A stretch of DNA of 38,276 nt from Streptococcus vestibularis ATCC 49124 (GCF_000188295.1 NZ_GL831112.1:1123115-1161390); one strand, 5' to 3'. Counted from the first letter of the stretch, positions 24,492 through 34,490 are shown. Notes: generated by a model from the letters alone, not told the origin. Numbers and translations: made by a program.

Positions 24492-26220
24492 CAGCGACCT
24501 CCTTTTGGTGTTGAGAATAATGAATGTCTTGATAGAGTTTATTAGTAGCAAGCAATTCTTCATGATTAGCCAGGCCAACTTGGTGTCCCTTATCAAGTAC
24601 CAAAATTTGATCAACAGCTTTTAGGCTATTTGTTCTTTGCGAAATAATAATCAAACTAGTTGATTTAAGATTTTCTCTGATAGCCGCTAATAGACGGCTT
24701 TCAGTCAAGTAATCTAAAGCTGAGGTCGAATCATCCAAAATTAAGAACGGGGCTGGTCGCATCAAAGCACGCGCAATAGTCAAGCGCTGACGTTGACCAC
24801 CTGAAAAATTACGACCAAACGACTCAACTGGCTCATCTAAACCAAGGTCCTTTTCTCTTACAAAATCAGCAGCCTGAGCCATGTCAAGAGCATGCCACAA
24901 TTCTTGATCACTTGGTTCGTAATCAAGTCCTAATGACAAGTTTGAACGAATGGTTCCCCTAAACAACTCAGCTTTCTGTGGGACATAAGCAATCCAAGAC
25001 CGCCACTCTTTAAGATTATTCGGCGACAACTGATTTTTAAAGATAGTCAAACTACCAAACTGAGGTTGATAAAGATTCATAATTAAATTGACCAAGGTCG
25101 ATTTCCCCGAACCTGTACCCCCAATAATCCCCAGAGACTCGCCTTCAAAAGTCTTAAAGTCGATTTCTTGTAGCGATGGTTGACTAGCTGTAGGATAAGT
25201 AAAAGTCATCTTGTCAATTTCAAGGGCTATCCTTGGTCGATTTGGTTTCTTGATTGTTAAAGGCACTTCAATGTCCTCATCTTGGAGTTCAAAAATAGCT
25301 TGTACACGTTTCGCTGAAATAAAGCTTTGGTTGAGATTACTCAACATCATGGCTAATTTAAGAAGCTCCGTCAAAATTTGCAAGAGATAATTGACCAGAG
25401 CAATCAGCATACCTTGAGACAAAAGGCCACCTTGAATTTGCAGATTTCCTTGCCAAAGGATAGCAATCAAGGTCATATTAACAACCAAGAAAGTCAAAGG
25501 ACTAATGAGACTTGCTATCACTCCTGTTTTGAGCTGCCACTTCTTCAAGTCTTTATTGACAGCGGTAAAGTTGTCTAATTCACGCTCACTCTGATCAAAA
25601 GCCCGAATAACCCTCATACCTTCAAGTTGTTGACGCGTATTGGTAACAATTGATTCATTAATCACTCTGATCTTGGCATATAGAGGATTGACGATGCGAC
25701 TAGCTAGTACAATAATAAGTGTCAATACCAAGACCATGCCAAGAAACCATAAGGTTAAACGCGGGCTGATACGGAATACCATAATAATGGCTCCCGTCAC
25801 AATGATTGGTGCCCTCAAAAAGAGCCTCAAAAATTGATTGATACCCGTTTGAATTTGAAAGGTATCACCAGTCAAACGTGTCACCAAACTTGACGTTCCA
25901 ATCTCATCCCGCTTTTCCTTTGATAAACGCATGATTTTCGCATACAATTCATCGGTTAAACTTTGGGCATAGCCAACTGCTGCTCTGGATGAAAAATACT
26001 GTGCTGAAATAGCAACGACAACCCCAATAACGGTAAGTCCGAGCAAGAGAAAAATCATCATAAACAGATGATTTTGGTCTTTATTTGGAATAGTTGTGTC
26101 GACAATTCCAGCAATCACTAGAGGGACCAAGAGTTCGAAACTGGCTTCGATTAATTTAAAAACGGGTCCCAGGATACTATCTTTAACGTATCCTTTAAAA
26201 TAAACTAATAATGCTTTCAT
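24481..26220 (-). CDS. ABC exporter subunit with degenerate ATPase site
   Basis: A half-transporter of 579 residues, with six membrane segments and an ATPase domain. Walker A is GGTGSGKST and the signature FSGGQRQRL is normal. Walker B reads LILDDSTSALD, with Asp in place of the catalytic Glu, and the switch His is replaced by Gln in IIISQRTNSL. These changes mark the subunit that carries the degenerate site in heterodimeric exporters such as TM287/288 and LmrCD; its partner is the next gene. A good ribosome binding site (TTAAGGAAAG) precedes the ATG, 31 bases after pvaA, so it probably belongs to the long transcript that begins at tdk. Confidence 0.9.
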   Translation of the reverse strand: MKALLVYFKGYVKDSILGPVFKLIEASFELLVPLVIAGIVDTTIPNKDQNHLFMMIFLLLGLTVIGVVVAISAQYFSSRAAVGYAQSLTDELYAKIMRLSKEKRDEIGTSSLVTRLTGDTFQIQTGINQFLRLFLRAPIIVTGAIIMVFRISPRLTLWFLGMVLVLTLIIVLASRIVNPLYAKIRVINESIVTNTRQQLEGMRVIRAFDQSERELDNFTAVNKDLKKWQLKTGVIASLISPLTFLVVNMTLIAILWQGNLQIQGGLLSQGMLIALVNYLLQILTELLKLAMMLSNLNQSFISAKRVQAIFELQDEDIEVPLTIKKPNRPRIALEIDKMTFTYPTASQPSLQEIDFKTFEGESLGIIGGTGSGKSTLVNLIMNLYQPQFGSLTIFKNQLSPNNLKEWRSWIAYVPQKAELFRGTIRSNLSLGLDYEPSDQELWHALDMAQAADFVREKDLGLDEPVESFGRNFSGGQRQRLTIARALMRPAPFLILDDSTSALDYLTESRLLAAIRENLKSTSLIIISQRTNSLKAVDQILVLDKGHQVGLANHEELLATNKLYQDIHYSQHQKEVADEG

Positions 26221-26251
26221 TTGTCTTTCCTTAAGAATGAAGTAGCTACTC

Positions 26252-26863
26252 TTAGAGACGAGAGAACATTCGCATCAGAAAGAGATTAAACTGTACTTCT
26301 TTGGCGTAATAAATATTTCCACCATTTGTATAAAGCTTACCCCCACCATAATACATGGCAACAGGTTGATAATAAGTATAGGTTTTACCACTAGTGTTTC
26401 CTAGACTTGGAGCAACGACATCTTTAGAATAGGCATTTGCTAGTTCAACGGTGTTAACACCACCGTTATCAGCCACATAATCGATATAGGACTTACCAAA
26501 GTTATAAGCTTGTACTGCTGTCCAAGGATCCACCTTATGGTGGGCAGCTTCTTCCAGATTTTCCGACAAAACCGTCACCCCTTGACGAATACTTTCTTTT
26601 CGATCTGTTATGGAGTTGGTCACCCCTGTAGAACTTTCACTGGACTGCATCACGTCATCTGTCTTCCCCTTGGTTTCTGTGTAGATCATAGCCAGAACCA
26701 AATCGACATTGGTTGTATTTTCAATGTCGTCCTCAGCCAAAACCTCCTTAACCAGGGATTCATAGGTTAAAACATGTTGTATATTGGCATGGATTCGATA
26801 GCATTGGATACCTATGATGAGGACTACGACAAAAACCGCCAGACGTCTTATCCATTTAAACAT
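26252..26863 (-). CDS. pvaA: PvaA-family lysozyme-like surface protein
   Basis: A 203-residue protein with one N-terminal membrane segment or uncleaved signal (about 6-24, RLAVFVVVLIIGIQCY) and an extracellular lysozyme-like domain. The probable catalytic Glu is in VLAMIYTETKGK, followed by the SSES, ESIRQGVTVL and AVQAYNFGKSYIDYV elements of the lysozyme-like family, whose pneumococcal member is the vaccine antigen PvaA. It should act on peptidoglycan. I start it at the ATG at 26863, where the membrane segment begins, one base after the stop of the upstream gene; a longer frame would extend into that gene without reason. Its position after glyA and the NA37-like gene matches the pneumococcal order. 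Confidence 0.85.
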   Translation of the reverse strand: MFKWIRRLAVFVVVLIIGIQCYRIHANIQHVLTYESLVKEVLAEDDIENTTNVDLVLAMIYTETKGKTDDVMQSSESSTGVTNSITDRKESIRQGVTVLSENLEEAAHHKVDPWTAVQAYNFGKSYIDYVADNGGVNTVELANAYSKDVVAPSLGNTSGKTYTYYQPVAMYYGGGKLYTNGGNIYYAKEVQFNLFLMRMFSRL

Positions 26864-26864
26864 A

Positions 26865-27842
26865 TTATTTATTGATGATATCCTCGATATTTTTGATGAG
26901 AATAGAGTAGGTGCCATCAGGATTTTGAATAAACTCAACACTGTCAGCATCCTGATACACATTATTAGGCACGATTAACTCAATTCCGTTCGATAACGAT
27001 AATTTTTGATTCTCCAATTTCTTAATTTGACGAGAATGGTCAATATCTGAAACTGAAATAGGTTCAGGAATGACCTCTTTGAGCTCATCAACGAAGGTCA
27101 AACGAGCTGTCAAATTATTATCAAAGAGCTGATCCGCCAATTTTTCAGGTGACAATTCTTGATCTTCTTCCAAGTTATTGAAAATAGCAGATTTCATTTT
27201 TCCTTGGAAATTAAAGTCATCCTGATTAAAATTCTCAGCAATCTTCTGAGCAGTATCCTCAACCATCTTAATCGATTTTTTGACAGATTGCTCAGGCTGG
27301 ACCTGCAACAGATTTTCAGAGAAATAATTGGCAAAGCTTCCATTATGCTTGATTCGCTTTTCAATCAAATAATACTGCTTACTACTACGATTGATTACCA
27401 AAGCTTCATCAGGCGTCTGGGCAGCAGAAGGCAAATTATTTTGTGACAATTGAATAGGATGTTGGCTATCTCCCAAAGAATGAATCAAACTATCCTTAAG
27501 AGCAATACGCAAGAAAGCAAAATACTCTTGCCCTTCTTTGTCAAACTGAATAAAGACCAAATCATTGGTCTTTTGATCTTCAGAAATGACAAATTCTTCC
27601 TTCCAAAGTTGGGCAATCTTGACTGAACTTTCCATCAAATCATCTCCTAAATGACTAATGAAAACATTCTCTGTATCGAAATACCCTCGTTTAGCCTCAT
27701 CTGAGAAAACCTTAGAGAGTTTCTTTCTAAAATACTCATCTAAACGTGGCGTTATTTCAAGAGGCCCTTCTGCCAAAACTAGCTCCGTATCATTTGGCGA
27801 AAACTGATGAATGATAATGCGTTTAATATATAGATCTAACAT
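26865..27842 (-). CDS. Nucleoid-associated protein, NA37/YejK family
   Basis: A 325-residue soluble protein starting LDLYIKRIIIHQFSPND, the typical beginning of the 37-kDa nucleoid-associated family. It also has the conserved DVIFIQFDKEG-like strand (LVFIQFDKEGQEYFAFLRI) and the late GIELIVPNNVYQDADSVEFIQNPDGTYSILIKNI. The family was named for E. coli YejK; its role in cocci is not clear. The gene lies six bases after glyA and one base before pvaA, clearly in one transcript. The order glyA, NA37-like, pvaA is conserved in streptococci as I recall it. Confidence 0.85.
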   Translation of the reverse strand: MLDLYIKRIIIHQFSPNDTELVLAEGPLEITPRLDEYFRKKLSKVFSDEAKRGYFDTENVFISHLGDDLMESSVKIAQLWKEEFVISEDQKTNDLVFIQFDKEGQEYFAFLRIALKDSLIHSLGDSQHPIQLSQNNLPSAAQTPDEALVINRSSKQYYLIEKRIKHNGSFANYFSENLLQVQPEQSVKKSIKMVEDTAQKIAENFNQDDFNFQGKMKSAIFNNLEEDQELSPEKLADQLFDNNLTARLTFVDELKEVIPEPISVSDIDHSRQIKKLENQKLSLSNGIELIVPNNVYQDADSVEFIQNPDGTYSILIKNIEDIINK

Positions 27843-27848
27843 AATTTA

Positions 27849-29099
27849 TTAATAGAGTGGGAAATTATCTGTAAGAACTTTAACGTCTCCACGAATACGT
27901 TCCAAAACTTCAGGTTTATCGTGATTTTCCAAAGCTTGAACCATTAATTCAGCAATTTTACGGCTCTCAGCTTCCCCCATACCACGACTTGTAATAGCTG
28001 GACTACCAACACGAATACCAGATGTCTTAAATGGAGACAACTGCTCGTAAGGAATACCATTCTTATTCAAAGTAATATTAACTTCTTCAAGAACGTTTTG
28101 TGCAACCTTACCATTTTCAACAACTTTAGTCACATCAACCAAGAAGAGGTGATTGTTAGTGCCACCTGAGATAACACGGAAATCTGGATGTTGGTTGAAA
28201 ACATCCGCCATGGCAGCAGCATTCTTGATAACATTTTCACCGTATTCCTTAAAGGCAGGGTCAAGTGCTTCTTTAAGAGCGACAGCCTTGGCAGCAATAA
28301 CGTGTTCCAATGGACCACCTTGCAAACCAGGGAAGACCGCAGAATTCAATTTCTTAGCGATATCTTCATCATCAGTCAAAATCAAACCACCACGAGGCCC
28401 ACGAAGTGTCTTGTGGGTCGTTGTAGTTGTCACATGTGCATAAGGAACCGGACTTGGATGATGACCAGAGGCTACAAGACCTGCAATGTGAGCCATATCT
28501 ACCATGAGGTAAGCACCTACAGCATCAGCGATTTCACGGAATTTAGCAAAATCAATGATACGTGAGTATGCTGAAGCCCCTGCTACGATAAGTTTTGGTT
28601 TCACTTCTTTTGCTTGAGCAAGGATAGCATCATAATCAAGAAGTTCACTTTCCTTATCAACATTGTAAGGCACAAAGTTATAGGTCTTACCAGAAAAACT
28701 AACTGGTGCACCGTGTGTCAAGTGACCACCCGCTGACAAATCCATTCCCATAACCGTATCACCTGGTTGAATCAAAGACATGTAAACTGCTGCATTGGCT
28801 TGGCTACCTGAGTGAGGTTGCACGTTAGCAAATTTTGCCCCAAAAAGTTCTTTGGCACGCTCAATAGCAAGAGACTCAACCACATCAATCACGTCAGTAC
28901 CACCATAGTAACGTTTACCTGGATAGCCTTCTGCGTATTTGTTAGTCAAGAGCGTTCCTTGAGCAGCCATAACGGCTTTAGAAACCACGTTTTCAGAGGC
29001 AATCAACTCAATATTGTTTTGTTGACGTTCAGCCTCAGCATCAATGGCATTCCAAAGTTCAGGGTCAAATGCTTTGTAATCTTCTTTATCAAAAATCAT
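27849..29099 (-). CDS. glyA: Serine hydroxymethyltransferase
   Basis: A PLP enzyme that converts serine and THF to glycine and 5,10-methylene-THF, the main source of one-carbon units for thymidylate, purines and methionine. The 416-residue product has [11 protein letters not shown], the [13 protein letters not shown] substrate segment, [15 protein letters not shown], and the PLP-binding Lys in [15 protein letters not shown], followed by the usual C-terminal domain. It lies 94 bases downstream of sua5 and 6 bases upstream of the NA37-like gene. Its product feeds MetF and complements Fhs. I found no PurBox upstream, so any purine control of this copy would have to act from the operon start. Confidence 0.97.
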   Translation of the reverse strand: MIFDKEDYKAFDPELWNAIDAEAERQQNNIELIASENVVSKAVMAAQGTLLTNKYAEGYPGKRYYGGTDVIDVVESLAIERAKELFGAKFANVQPHSGSQANAAVYMSLIQPGDTVMGMDLSAGGHLTHGAPVSFSGKTYNFVPYNVDKESELLDYDAILAQAKEVKPKLIVAGASAYSRIIDFAKFREIADAVGAYLMVDMAHIAGLVASGHHPSPVPYAHVTTTTTHKTLRGPRGGLILTDDEDIAKKLNSAVFPGLQGGPLEHVIAAKAVALKEALDPAFKEYGENVIKNAAAMADVFNQHPDFRVISGGTNNHLFLVDVTKVVENGKVAQNVLEEVNITLNKNGIPYEQLSPFKTSGIRVGSPAITSRGMGEAESRKIAELMVQALENHDKPEVLERIRGDVKVLTDNFPLY

Positions 29100-29193
29100 A
29101 GAGGTCTCCTTTGAGGTCTAATGGGCTTTCAAACAACTCACCCACAAACAGTCGAAAGTTATCTCACTCTTTCTTAAGTCTCTGTTAGTCATT

Positions 29194-29799
29194 TTATTCT
29201 ATGGTCAACTCTGGTAGAGCCGCCAATAGGTCATCTTTTGTTATTTTTCCTTGTCTGAGAATCCTGGCAGGTGAGACCGACAAATCCAATATCGTCGAAT
29301 CTACACCTAACAAGGCATTATCATCCCGATAGCCAGTCACCTGAAAATCAAATTGTGCCCTAATATCGTCGAAATGACGACCACTTTCCTTCCCAGACTT
29401 ATTGGCTGATGGTCCAATCAAAGGCCCCTCAGCTTGAATCAACTCTCTAGTTACGGGATGGTTTGGTAACCGAAATCCAACCGTTGCCAATCCTGAATTA
29501 ATCCATCTAGGAACTTGATCATTAGCTTTTAAGATGATGGTCAGAGGTCCAGGCAAAAAAGCATCGTACAATTGTTTCAAATACTTGGGTTGCTCCTTTG
29601 AATAGGAAAGGATATCTTCATACGAGGCTACATTCAAATTCATGGCTTTATCTATAGGACGATTTTTCAGCTCATAAACATGGTTCACAGCACTCTCATC
29701 CATAGCCTTAGCAAATAGACCATAGACAGTCTCTGTAGGAAGAACAATAGCCTCACCATTATCCAAACTTTCTCTTAACTGTTTCTTACTTTTCATCAT
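29194..29799 (-). CDS. Threonylcarbamoyl-AMP synthase (Sua5/YrdC family)
   Basis: It makes threonylcarbamoyl-AMP from threonine, bicarbonate and ATP, the first step of the t6A37 modification of ANN-decoding tRNAs. The 201-residue product has the YrdC fold start EAIVLPTETVYGLFAKA, the KNRP segment, PGPLTIILKAN, GFRLPNHP and the GPLIGPSANKSG motif. It lacks the extra C-terminal Sua5 domain of longer homologues. Its start overlaps the prmC end by 14 bases. Two adjacent ATGs (29799 and 29796) are possible starts. It lies between the translation factor genes and glyA. Confidence 0.92.
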   Translation of the reverse strand: MMKSKKQLRESLDNGEAIVLPTETVYGLFAKAMDESAVNHVYELKNRPIDKAMNLNVASYEDILSYSKEQPKYLKQLYDAFLPGPLTIILKANDQVPRWINSGLATVGFRLPNHPVTRELIQAEGPLIGPSANKSGKESGRHFDDIRAQFDFQVTGYRDDNALLGVDSTILDLSVSPARILRQGKITKDDLLAALPELTIE

Positions 29800-30619
29800 C
29801 CATCACGACCATTCTATCCTGTCCAAATTGATCCTTAAGGACACGCACATGCTTATCTGGAAAATGTAGTGACAAGAGCCTTTTCAAATCCAGTCCTTGC
29901 TTATATCCAATTTCAAAGTAGAGTTTTCCTTTTGGAGTTAAATACTTCGTTGCGTCCTCAATAATCTGTCTATAAATGGCTAGCCCCTCTTCATCAGCAA
30001 ACAAGGCCATCTTTGGCTCGCTAGTCAAGACATTTAAACCAACTTCGTCCTTATCATTTTCAGAAATATAGGGAGGATTTGACACAATGATATCAAAACT
30101 ACCAGAAATATTTTCGAAAACATCTGATTGAACAAAGCTGATGTCTACCTGATTTAGTTTAGCATTCTCTTTAGCAAGTACTAAGGCGTCAGCTGACAAG
30201 TCACTAGCTGTTACTTGCCAAAAGGGGCAACTCTTTTTCAGGGATACCGAAATAGCACCACTCCCAGTTCCGATATCAAGAATCTTGAGCTCTGAGCTAG
30301 GGTTTTCCGCTAAAATCAAATCCACTAGTTCCTTAGTTTCAGGACGTGGAATCAAGACACGCTCATCAACCTGAAAACGCAAGCCGTGAAAGTCTTCATA
30401 GCCCAAGATATACTGGGCAGGCTTGTGATTCTTTAGTTGGCTGAATACATGAGCTAATAGCTCAGCATCTTCCTCTGAAACTTCTTGACGCAATTGAAGA
30501 ACAAAATGAGTCAAGTCCCACTGTTTCAAACCACGATAAACAAAGGAAAGGGCCTCTGGCTCTTCTCCAACAGCCTCAAGTTGCTTCTCATAGTCAGCCA
30601 GGACATCCGCTAAAATCAT
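29786..30619 (-). CDS. prmC: Peptide chain release factor N5-glutamine methyltransferase PrmC
   Basis: It methylates the Gln of the GGQ motif in release factors RF1 and RF2, which speeds termination. The 277 residues comprise a helical N-terminal domain and a Rossmann methyltransferase domain with the SAM loop [15 protein letters not shown] and the substrate-binding NPPY in [13 protein letters not shown]. The region [29 protein letters not shown], which precedes the catalytic domain, is characteristic of the family. It overlaps the end of prfA, which encodes its substrate, by four bases (ATGA), and overlaps sua5 by 14 bases. Confidence 0.96.
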   Translation of the reverse strand: MILADVLADYEKQLEAVGEEPEALSFVYRGLKQWDLTHFVLQLRQEVSEEDAELLAHVFSQLKNHKPAQYILGYEDFHGLRFQVDERVLIPRPETKELVDLILAENPSSELKILDIGTGSGAISVSLKKSCPFWQVTASDLSADALVLAKENAKLNQVDISFVQSDVFENISGSFDIIVSNPPYISENDKDEVGLNVLTSEPKMALFADEEGLAIYRQIIEDATKYLTPKGKLYFEIGYKQGLDLKRLLSLHFPDKHVRVLKDQFGQDRMVVMDDEK

Positions 30620-31695
30620 TTGTTAAGCTCTTCCAATTTTTGCGTTTGATCGTAAAGAACAAGAGCATCAATGACTTCATCCATTTTCCCAGCCAAAATC
30701 GTATCTAATTTTTGAAGGGTCAAACCAATACGATGATCCGTCACACGGTTTTGTGGGAAGTTGTACGTACGGATACGCTCTGAACGATCCCCTGTACCAA
30801 CAGTAGATTTACGCTCAGCATCTTGTTCATCTTGAGCGATTTGTGCAAAGTGGTCCGCAACACGCGCACGAATAATCTTCATAGCTTTATCACGGTTCTT
30901 CTGTTGTGTACGTTCTTCTTGCATCTCTACTTTAATTCCAGTAGGAATGTGAACCATACGAACCGCAGTCGCAACTTTATTGACGTTCTGACCACCGGCA
31001 CCAGATGCGTGATAGATATCGACACGGAGGTCCTTAGGATCGATTTCGTACTCCACTTCTTCAACTTCTGGCATTACCAAAACAGTTGCTGTAGAAGTAT
31101 GAACACGACCTTGGCTCTCAGTCACAGGCACACGTTGCACACGGTGTGCTCCTGATTCATATTTGAGTTTAGAGTAGACTGATTGGCCTGAAACCATGGC
31201 AACCACTTCTTTGATACCACCGACACCATTATAAGAGGCTTCCATGACATCAAAGCGCCAACCTTGTGTTTCTGCGTATTTTTGGTACATAGCTAAAAGG
31301 TCACCTGCAAACAAGGCAGCTTCATCACCACCTGCAGCCCCACGGATTTCGAGGATAATATTCTTGTCATCATTAGGGTCTTTTGGCAAGAGAAGAATTT
31401 TCAAACGTTCTTCATACTCTTCTTTAGCGGCTTTGGATTCTTTGAGTTCTTCCTTAGCCATTTCTTCCAAGTCAGGATCACCGCTTGCTTCCTTAATCAT
31501 CTCTTCAGCATCTGAGATACTTTGGATGACTTGCTTGTACTCACGGTAAACTGTCACAGTTTCACGAGTATTTGCTTCTTCACGTGACAACTCCATGAAG
31601 CGTTTAGTGTCTGAAACGACTTCAGGGTCACTGAGCAATTCACCCAATTCCTCATAACGGTCTTCAACCGCTTGTAACTGATCATAAATATTCAT
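30616..31695 (-). CDS. prfA: Peptide chain release factor 1
   Basis: RF1 recognises UAA and UAG stop codons and triggers peptide release. The 359-residue product is full length. It has an N-terminal helical domain, the [22 protein letters not shown] region, the catalytic GGQ in [13 protein letters not shown], and the basic [13 protein letters not shown] segment. The tripeptide-anticodon region follows from the family. It is 36 bases after tdk and coupled to prmC, whose product methylates the Gln of its GGQ. Confidence 0.97.
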   Translation of the reverse strand: MNIYDQLQAVEDRYEELGELLSDPEVVSDTKRFMELSREEANTRETVTVYREYKQVIQSISDAEEMIKEASGDPDLEEMAKEELKESKAAKEEYEERLKILLLPKDPNDDKNIILEIRGAAGGDEAALFAGDLLAMYQKYAETQGWRFDVMEASYNGVGGIKEVVAMVSGQSVYSKLKYESGAHRVQRVPVTESQGRVHTSTATVLVMPEVEEVEYEIDPKDLRVDIYHASGAGGQNVNKVATAVRMVHIPTGIKVEMQEERTQQKNRDKAMKIIRARVADHFAQIAQDEQDAERKSTVGTGDRSERIRTYNFPQNRVTDHRIGLTLQKLDTILAGKMDEVIDALVLYDQTQKLEELNK

Positions 31696-31731
31696 TTGTT
31701 ATCTTTTCTCCTTATATAACTAATAGTCATT

Positions 31732-32328
31732 TTAGGCCTTATTCAAAGGGATTATGTTTTCGTGAGGTGGATTAAACCAGTGCTTTCGGCAAACAGAGAT
31801 ATAACTCTCGTGTCCTCCAATTTGAACTTGTGCTCCCTCATAAACTGGCTTACCATCTTCCATACGAAGAACCATGGTTGCCTTTCTCGAGCAATAATGA
31901 CAAATGGTCTTAATCTCATCAATCTTATCAGACAAAAGCAAAAGGTATTTAGAACCTTCAAAGAGATTGTTCTGAAAATCATTTTTGAGACCAAAAGCCA
32001 TCACTGGAATATCTAACACATCAACAATTCGTGCCAAATCATAGACATTCGCACGGGTCAAAAACTGAGCCTCATCAACTAAAACACAGTACGGTCGTGG
32101 ATACATATTAGCAATGTAACCAAAAATATCCGTATCATCACCAATAGGATAGGCCTTCCGTTTCATGCCAATACGACTCGAGATATAGCCGACTCCATCT
32201 CGATTATCCAAACGACTGGTCAACAGTACTACTGGTTTTCCTTGTTCTTCGTAATTATGTGCAACCTTAAGAATCTCAATGGATTTCCCAGAATTCATGG
32301 TGCCGTAGCGAAAATAAAGTTGTGCCAA
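31732..32328 (-). CDS. tdk: Thymidine kinase
   Basis: It phosphorylates thymidine to dTMP for salvage. The 198-residue product has the type II (TK1-like) pattern: P-loop [13 protein letters not shown] near the N-terminus, the Walker B/catalytic [10 protein letters not shown], the lasso region with [14 protein letters not shown], and a later CRKH, giving the four zinc ligands. The start is a TTG at 32328, six bases after GAGGAG. No ATG nearby gives the P-loop at the right distance. It begins the run of nine genes that continues to the ABC exporter. Confidence 0.96.
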   Translation of the reverse strand: MAQLYFRYGTMNSGKSIEILKVAHNYEEQGKPVVLLTSRLDNRDGVGYISSRIGMKRKAYPIGDDTDIFGYIANMYPRPYCVLVDEAQFLTRANVYDLARIVDVLDIPVMAFGLKNDFQNNLFEGSKYLLLLSDKIDEIKTICHYCSRKATMVLRMEDGKPVYEGAQVQIGGHESYISVCRKHWFNPPHENIIPLNKA

Positions 32329-32349
32329 ACCAGTCTCCTCTAAAATATG

Positions 32350-32377
32350 TATTGTACTTATTTTATCATAATTCCAA
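32350..32377 (-). promoter_or_regulatory. Probable tdk operon promoter
   Basis: On the minus strand there are two overlapping options: the extended -10 TGA-TAAAAT, or TACAAT (32351-32356) with TTGGAA (32372-32377) at a short 15-base spacing. The sequence cannot decide between them. Confidence 0.4.
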
Positions 32378-32383
32378 GCCTAA

Positions 32384-32431
32384 AAGGGAGGGAGACTGAA
32401 CAAATTTTGAAAAAAGTTCGCCTCACTCCCT
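32384..32431. repeat. Long imperfect palindrome downstream of add
   Basis: AAGGGAGGGAGACTGAAC and GTTCGCCTCACTCCCTT arms pair over about 17 positions with a few mismatches around an AT-rich loop. On the minus strand it lies beyond the add stop and before the tdk promoter, where it may serve as terminator. It resembles GGGAG...CTCCC hairpins I recall between genes in other streptococcal genomes. Confidence 0.6.
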
Positions 32432-32512
32432 TATTTTTATGATTGGTTTGACTGATGTTCCAAATGGCTCAATCTTATCACCTTTATAAAGTTTTACCAG
32501 TCTATTTACTTC

Positions 32513-33523
32513 TTATGAATAGGCTTTAGCCAATCTATCAAGAAGTTCTGCTTTCTCCTCATCGCTAGCAAATGAAGCTTCGATTGCCGTCTTATTATGA
32601 GCATAAAAATCTTGTACTGAGCTATCAAAATGCTTGTGATAGAGTTCGTATTCCTTGGTTAAGTTTGTATCAGAAACGGTACGATTGTCCGTATTAATAG
32701 TAATATTAGCCCCTGCCACTTTCATTTTTAGATAAGGAAAATCAGCTACTGTAACGGCTGCCTTGGTCTGGAGATTACTTGTTAAACATAGCTCTCCTGT
32801 GACACCATTTTTAACAAACTCTTCCAGAAGCTCAGGCTCTTGAGCCAAGATTGTTGCATGGCCATTACGCTTAATTCCCATGGCAATTGACTCAGCCAAA
32901 AAGGCAGCGCATCCACATTCACCAGCATGGAAAGTCATCGGACGGTTGTAACTTTGGACTTGTTCAATCAGAGGTTTAATCGCTTTAGGTCCATAATGAT
33001 GCTCATCTCCAGCAAAATCAAAACCAACAAAGTCACTATCTTCAACTTCATTTGCTTCATCAAGAATACGAGCTGTTAAAGCTTGATCTGATTGGCGCAT
33101 ACCACAAACCAGTGCCTTAGCAATAATACCAAATTCTTCTTGAGCTTGACGTAAGCCTTGACAAACAGCATCAATGATTTCAGCGACAGTCAACCCCTTA
33201 TCCATTGACAATTCGGGAGCAAAACGCACTTCAATATAGATAACATTTTCAAGAGCAGCCTGTTTAGCGACATCATAAGCCGCAATGGTCAAAGCTTCCT
33301 TTGTTTGAAGCAAAGGACGAATGTAATCAAAAGCCTCAAGATAATCTAGGAGACTCTCACAGGTAGCCGGGGCTGTCACATGGTGTTTGAGCTCCGCATC
33401 GTCCTCAGGCAACTCAATCTGTGCCAAGTCAGCTAGGTGACGAATAGTTTCCAATGATAGAGAACCATCCAAATGGCAGTGTAGTTCTGTTTTAGCCAAC
33501 TTATGAAAATCAATAGCAGTCAT
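32513..33523 (-). CDS. add: Adenosine deaminase
   Basis: It deaminates adenosine to inosine in purine salvage. The 336-residue product has the zinc-site motif [11 protein letters not shown] near the N-terminus, VRFAPEL, the FAGDE strand, the catalytic HAGE in [19 protein letters not shown] and [13 protein letters not shown] with the metal-binding Asp. The length fits bacterial ADA rather than the longer adenine deaminases; related 6-aminodeoxyfutalosine deaminases share the fold but are not expected here. It is monocistronic, divergent from the glutathione transferase-like gene, and has its own promoter (33579-33606). Confidence 0.9.
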   Translation of the reverse strand: MTAIDFHKLAKTELHCHLDGSLSLETIRHLADLAQIELPEDDAELKHHVTAPATCESLLDYLEAFDYIRPLLQTKEALTIAAYDVAKQAALENVIYIEVRFAPELSMDKGLTVAEIIDAVCQGLRQAQEEFGIIAKALVCGMRQSDQALTARILDEANEVEDSDFVGFDFAGDEHHYGPKAIKPLIEQVQSYNRPMTFHAGECGCAAFLAESIAMGIKRNGHATILAQEPELLEEFVKNGVTGELCLTSNLQTKAAVTVADFPYLKMKVAGANITINTDNRTVSDTNLTKEYELYHKHFDSSVQDFYAHNKTAIEASFASDEEKAELLDRLAKAYS

Positions 33524-33578
33524 TCTTTTCTTCCTCTCTAAACAATATGTTTTTATCAGATAAAAATTAATTTTTACT

Positions 33579-33606
33579 ATCTTATCATTCTTATAGAAAA
33601 AGTCAA
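33579..33606 (-). promoter_or_regulatory. add promoter
   Basis: On the minus strand TTGACT (33601-33606), a 16-base spacer and TAAGAT (33579-33584). Confidence 0.6.
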
Positions 33607-33636
33607 GGTGTCGCGCTAATAGGACGTAGTAGATTC

Positions 33637-33665
33637 TTGAAATGCCATTAGCATTTTGTTAGGAT
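33637..33665 (+). promoter_or_regulatory. Promoter of the glutathione transferase-like gene
   Basis: TTGAAA (33637-33642), a 17-base spacer and TAGGAT (33660-33665) preceded by TGT. CAAGGAGAA lies just upstream of the ATG at 33696. Confidence 0.5.
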
Positions 33666-33695
33666 GTAACTATCAAGAATACAAGGAGAAACTTT

Positions 33696-34484
33696 ATGTC
33701 TGACTATATTTTACCAGAAGTTTGGGAAATTCCAACCTCTATGGGAGGTGCCTGGGGCGGCCTCAATCAACCTACAGCTGGTGCACGTTTTGAACAAACT
33801 TTACCTAAAGGTGACCAACCTTTCCAACTCTATACTCTTCCAACACCTAATGGTATCAAGGCAACTATCATGCTGGAGGAATTGAAAGAACTTGGTGTGA
33901 CTCAAGCGGGATATGATGCTTATCGTATTAAGATTGGTGACGGTGACCAATTTGGCTCAGACTTTGTTGCAATTAATCCAAACTCAAAGATTCCAGCCAT
34001 GATGGATTATTCTGAAGAACAACCGGTTCGTGTCTTTGAATCAGCTAACATCCTGCTTTACTTGGCTGAAAAATTCGGAAAACTCATTCCAACTGATCAC
34101 GCAAAACGTACGGAAGTTCTCAACTGGCTCTTTTGGCAAACAGGTGCGGCACCTTTCCTAGGTGGCGGATTTGGTCACTTTTTCCACTATGCGCCTGACA
34201 AAATTGAATACGCCATCAACCGTTTCGCGATGGAAGCCAAACGCCAACTTGACTTGCTGGATAAAGAATTAGCAACCAAACCTTATATTGCTGGTGATGA
34301 ATACACCATCGCTGATATCGCAATCTGGTCTTGGTATGGCCGTCTTGCTCAAGATAAAATTTGGGAGAAGGCTGGTATTTTCCTTGATGTTAAAGAGTAC
34401 AAGCACCTTCAAGCATGGACTGAAAAAATTGCCAACCGTCCAGCGGTTAAACGTGGACTTGAAGTCGACTATAAAGATATCTAA
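33696..34484 (+). CDS. Glutathione S-transferase family protein, YghU-like disulfide-bond oxidoreductase
   Basis: A 262-residue soluble protein with an N-terminal thioredoxin-like domain and a C-terminal all-helical GST domain. The stretch NQPTAGARFEQTLPKGDQPFQL, then TLPTPNGIKATIMLEEL, the INPNSKIPAM segment, and FESANILLYLAEKFG match E. coli YghU, which binds two glutathione molecules and reduces disulfides. Streptococci of this group can take up or make glutathione, so a role in thiol and redox defence is plausible. The typical catalytic Ser/Cys of other GST classes is not evident, as in YghU. It is monocistronic, with a good ribosome binding site and a terminator. Confidence 0.85.
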   Translation: MSDYILPEVWEIPTSMGGAWGGLNQPTAGARFEQTLPKGDQPFQLYTLPTPNGIKATIMLEELKELGVTQAGYDAYRIKIGDGDQFGSDFVAINPNSKIPAMMDYSEEQPVRVFESANILLYLAEKFGKLIPTDHAKRTEVLNWLFWQTGAAPFLGGGFGHFFHYAPDKIEYAINRFAMEAKRQLDLLDKELATKPYIAGDEYTIADIAIWSWYGRLAQDKIWEKAGIFLDVKEYKHLQAWTEKIANRPAVKRGLEVDYKDI

Positions 34485-34490
34485 TTTTAT

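Noticed and set aside
29118..29192. A 24-codon frame just after sua5, considered as a remnant of the acetyltransferase gene found near here in pneumococcus
   Set aside because: The short peptide shows no acetyltransferase motif and no convincing ribosome binding site.
29100..29193. A PurBox upstream of glyA, expected by analogy with other streptococci
   Set aside because: No CCGAAC-type motif is present in this spacer on either strand.
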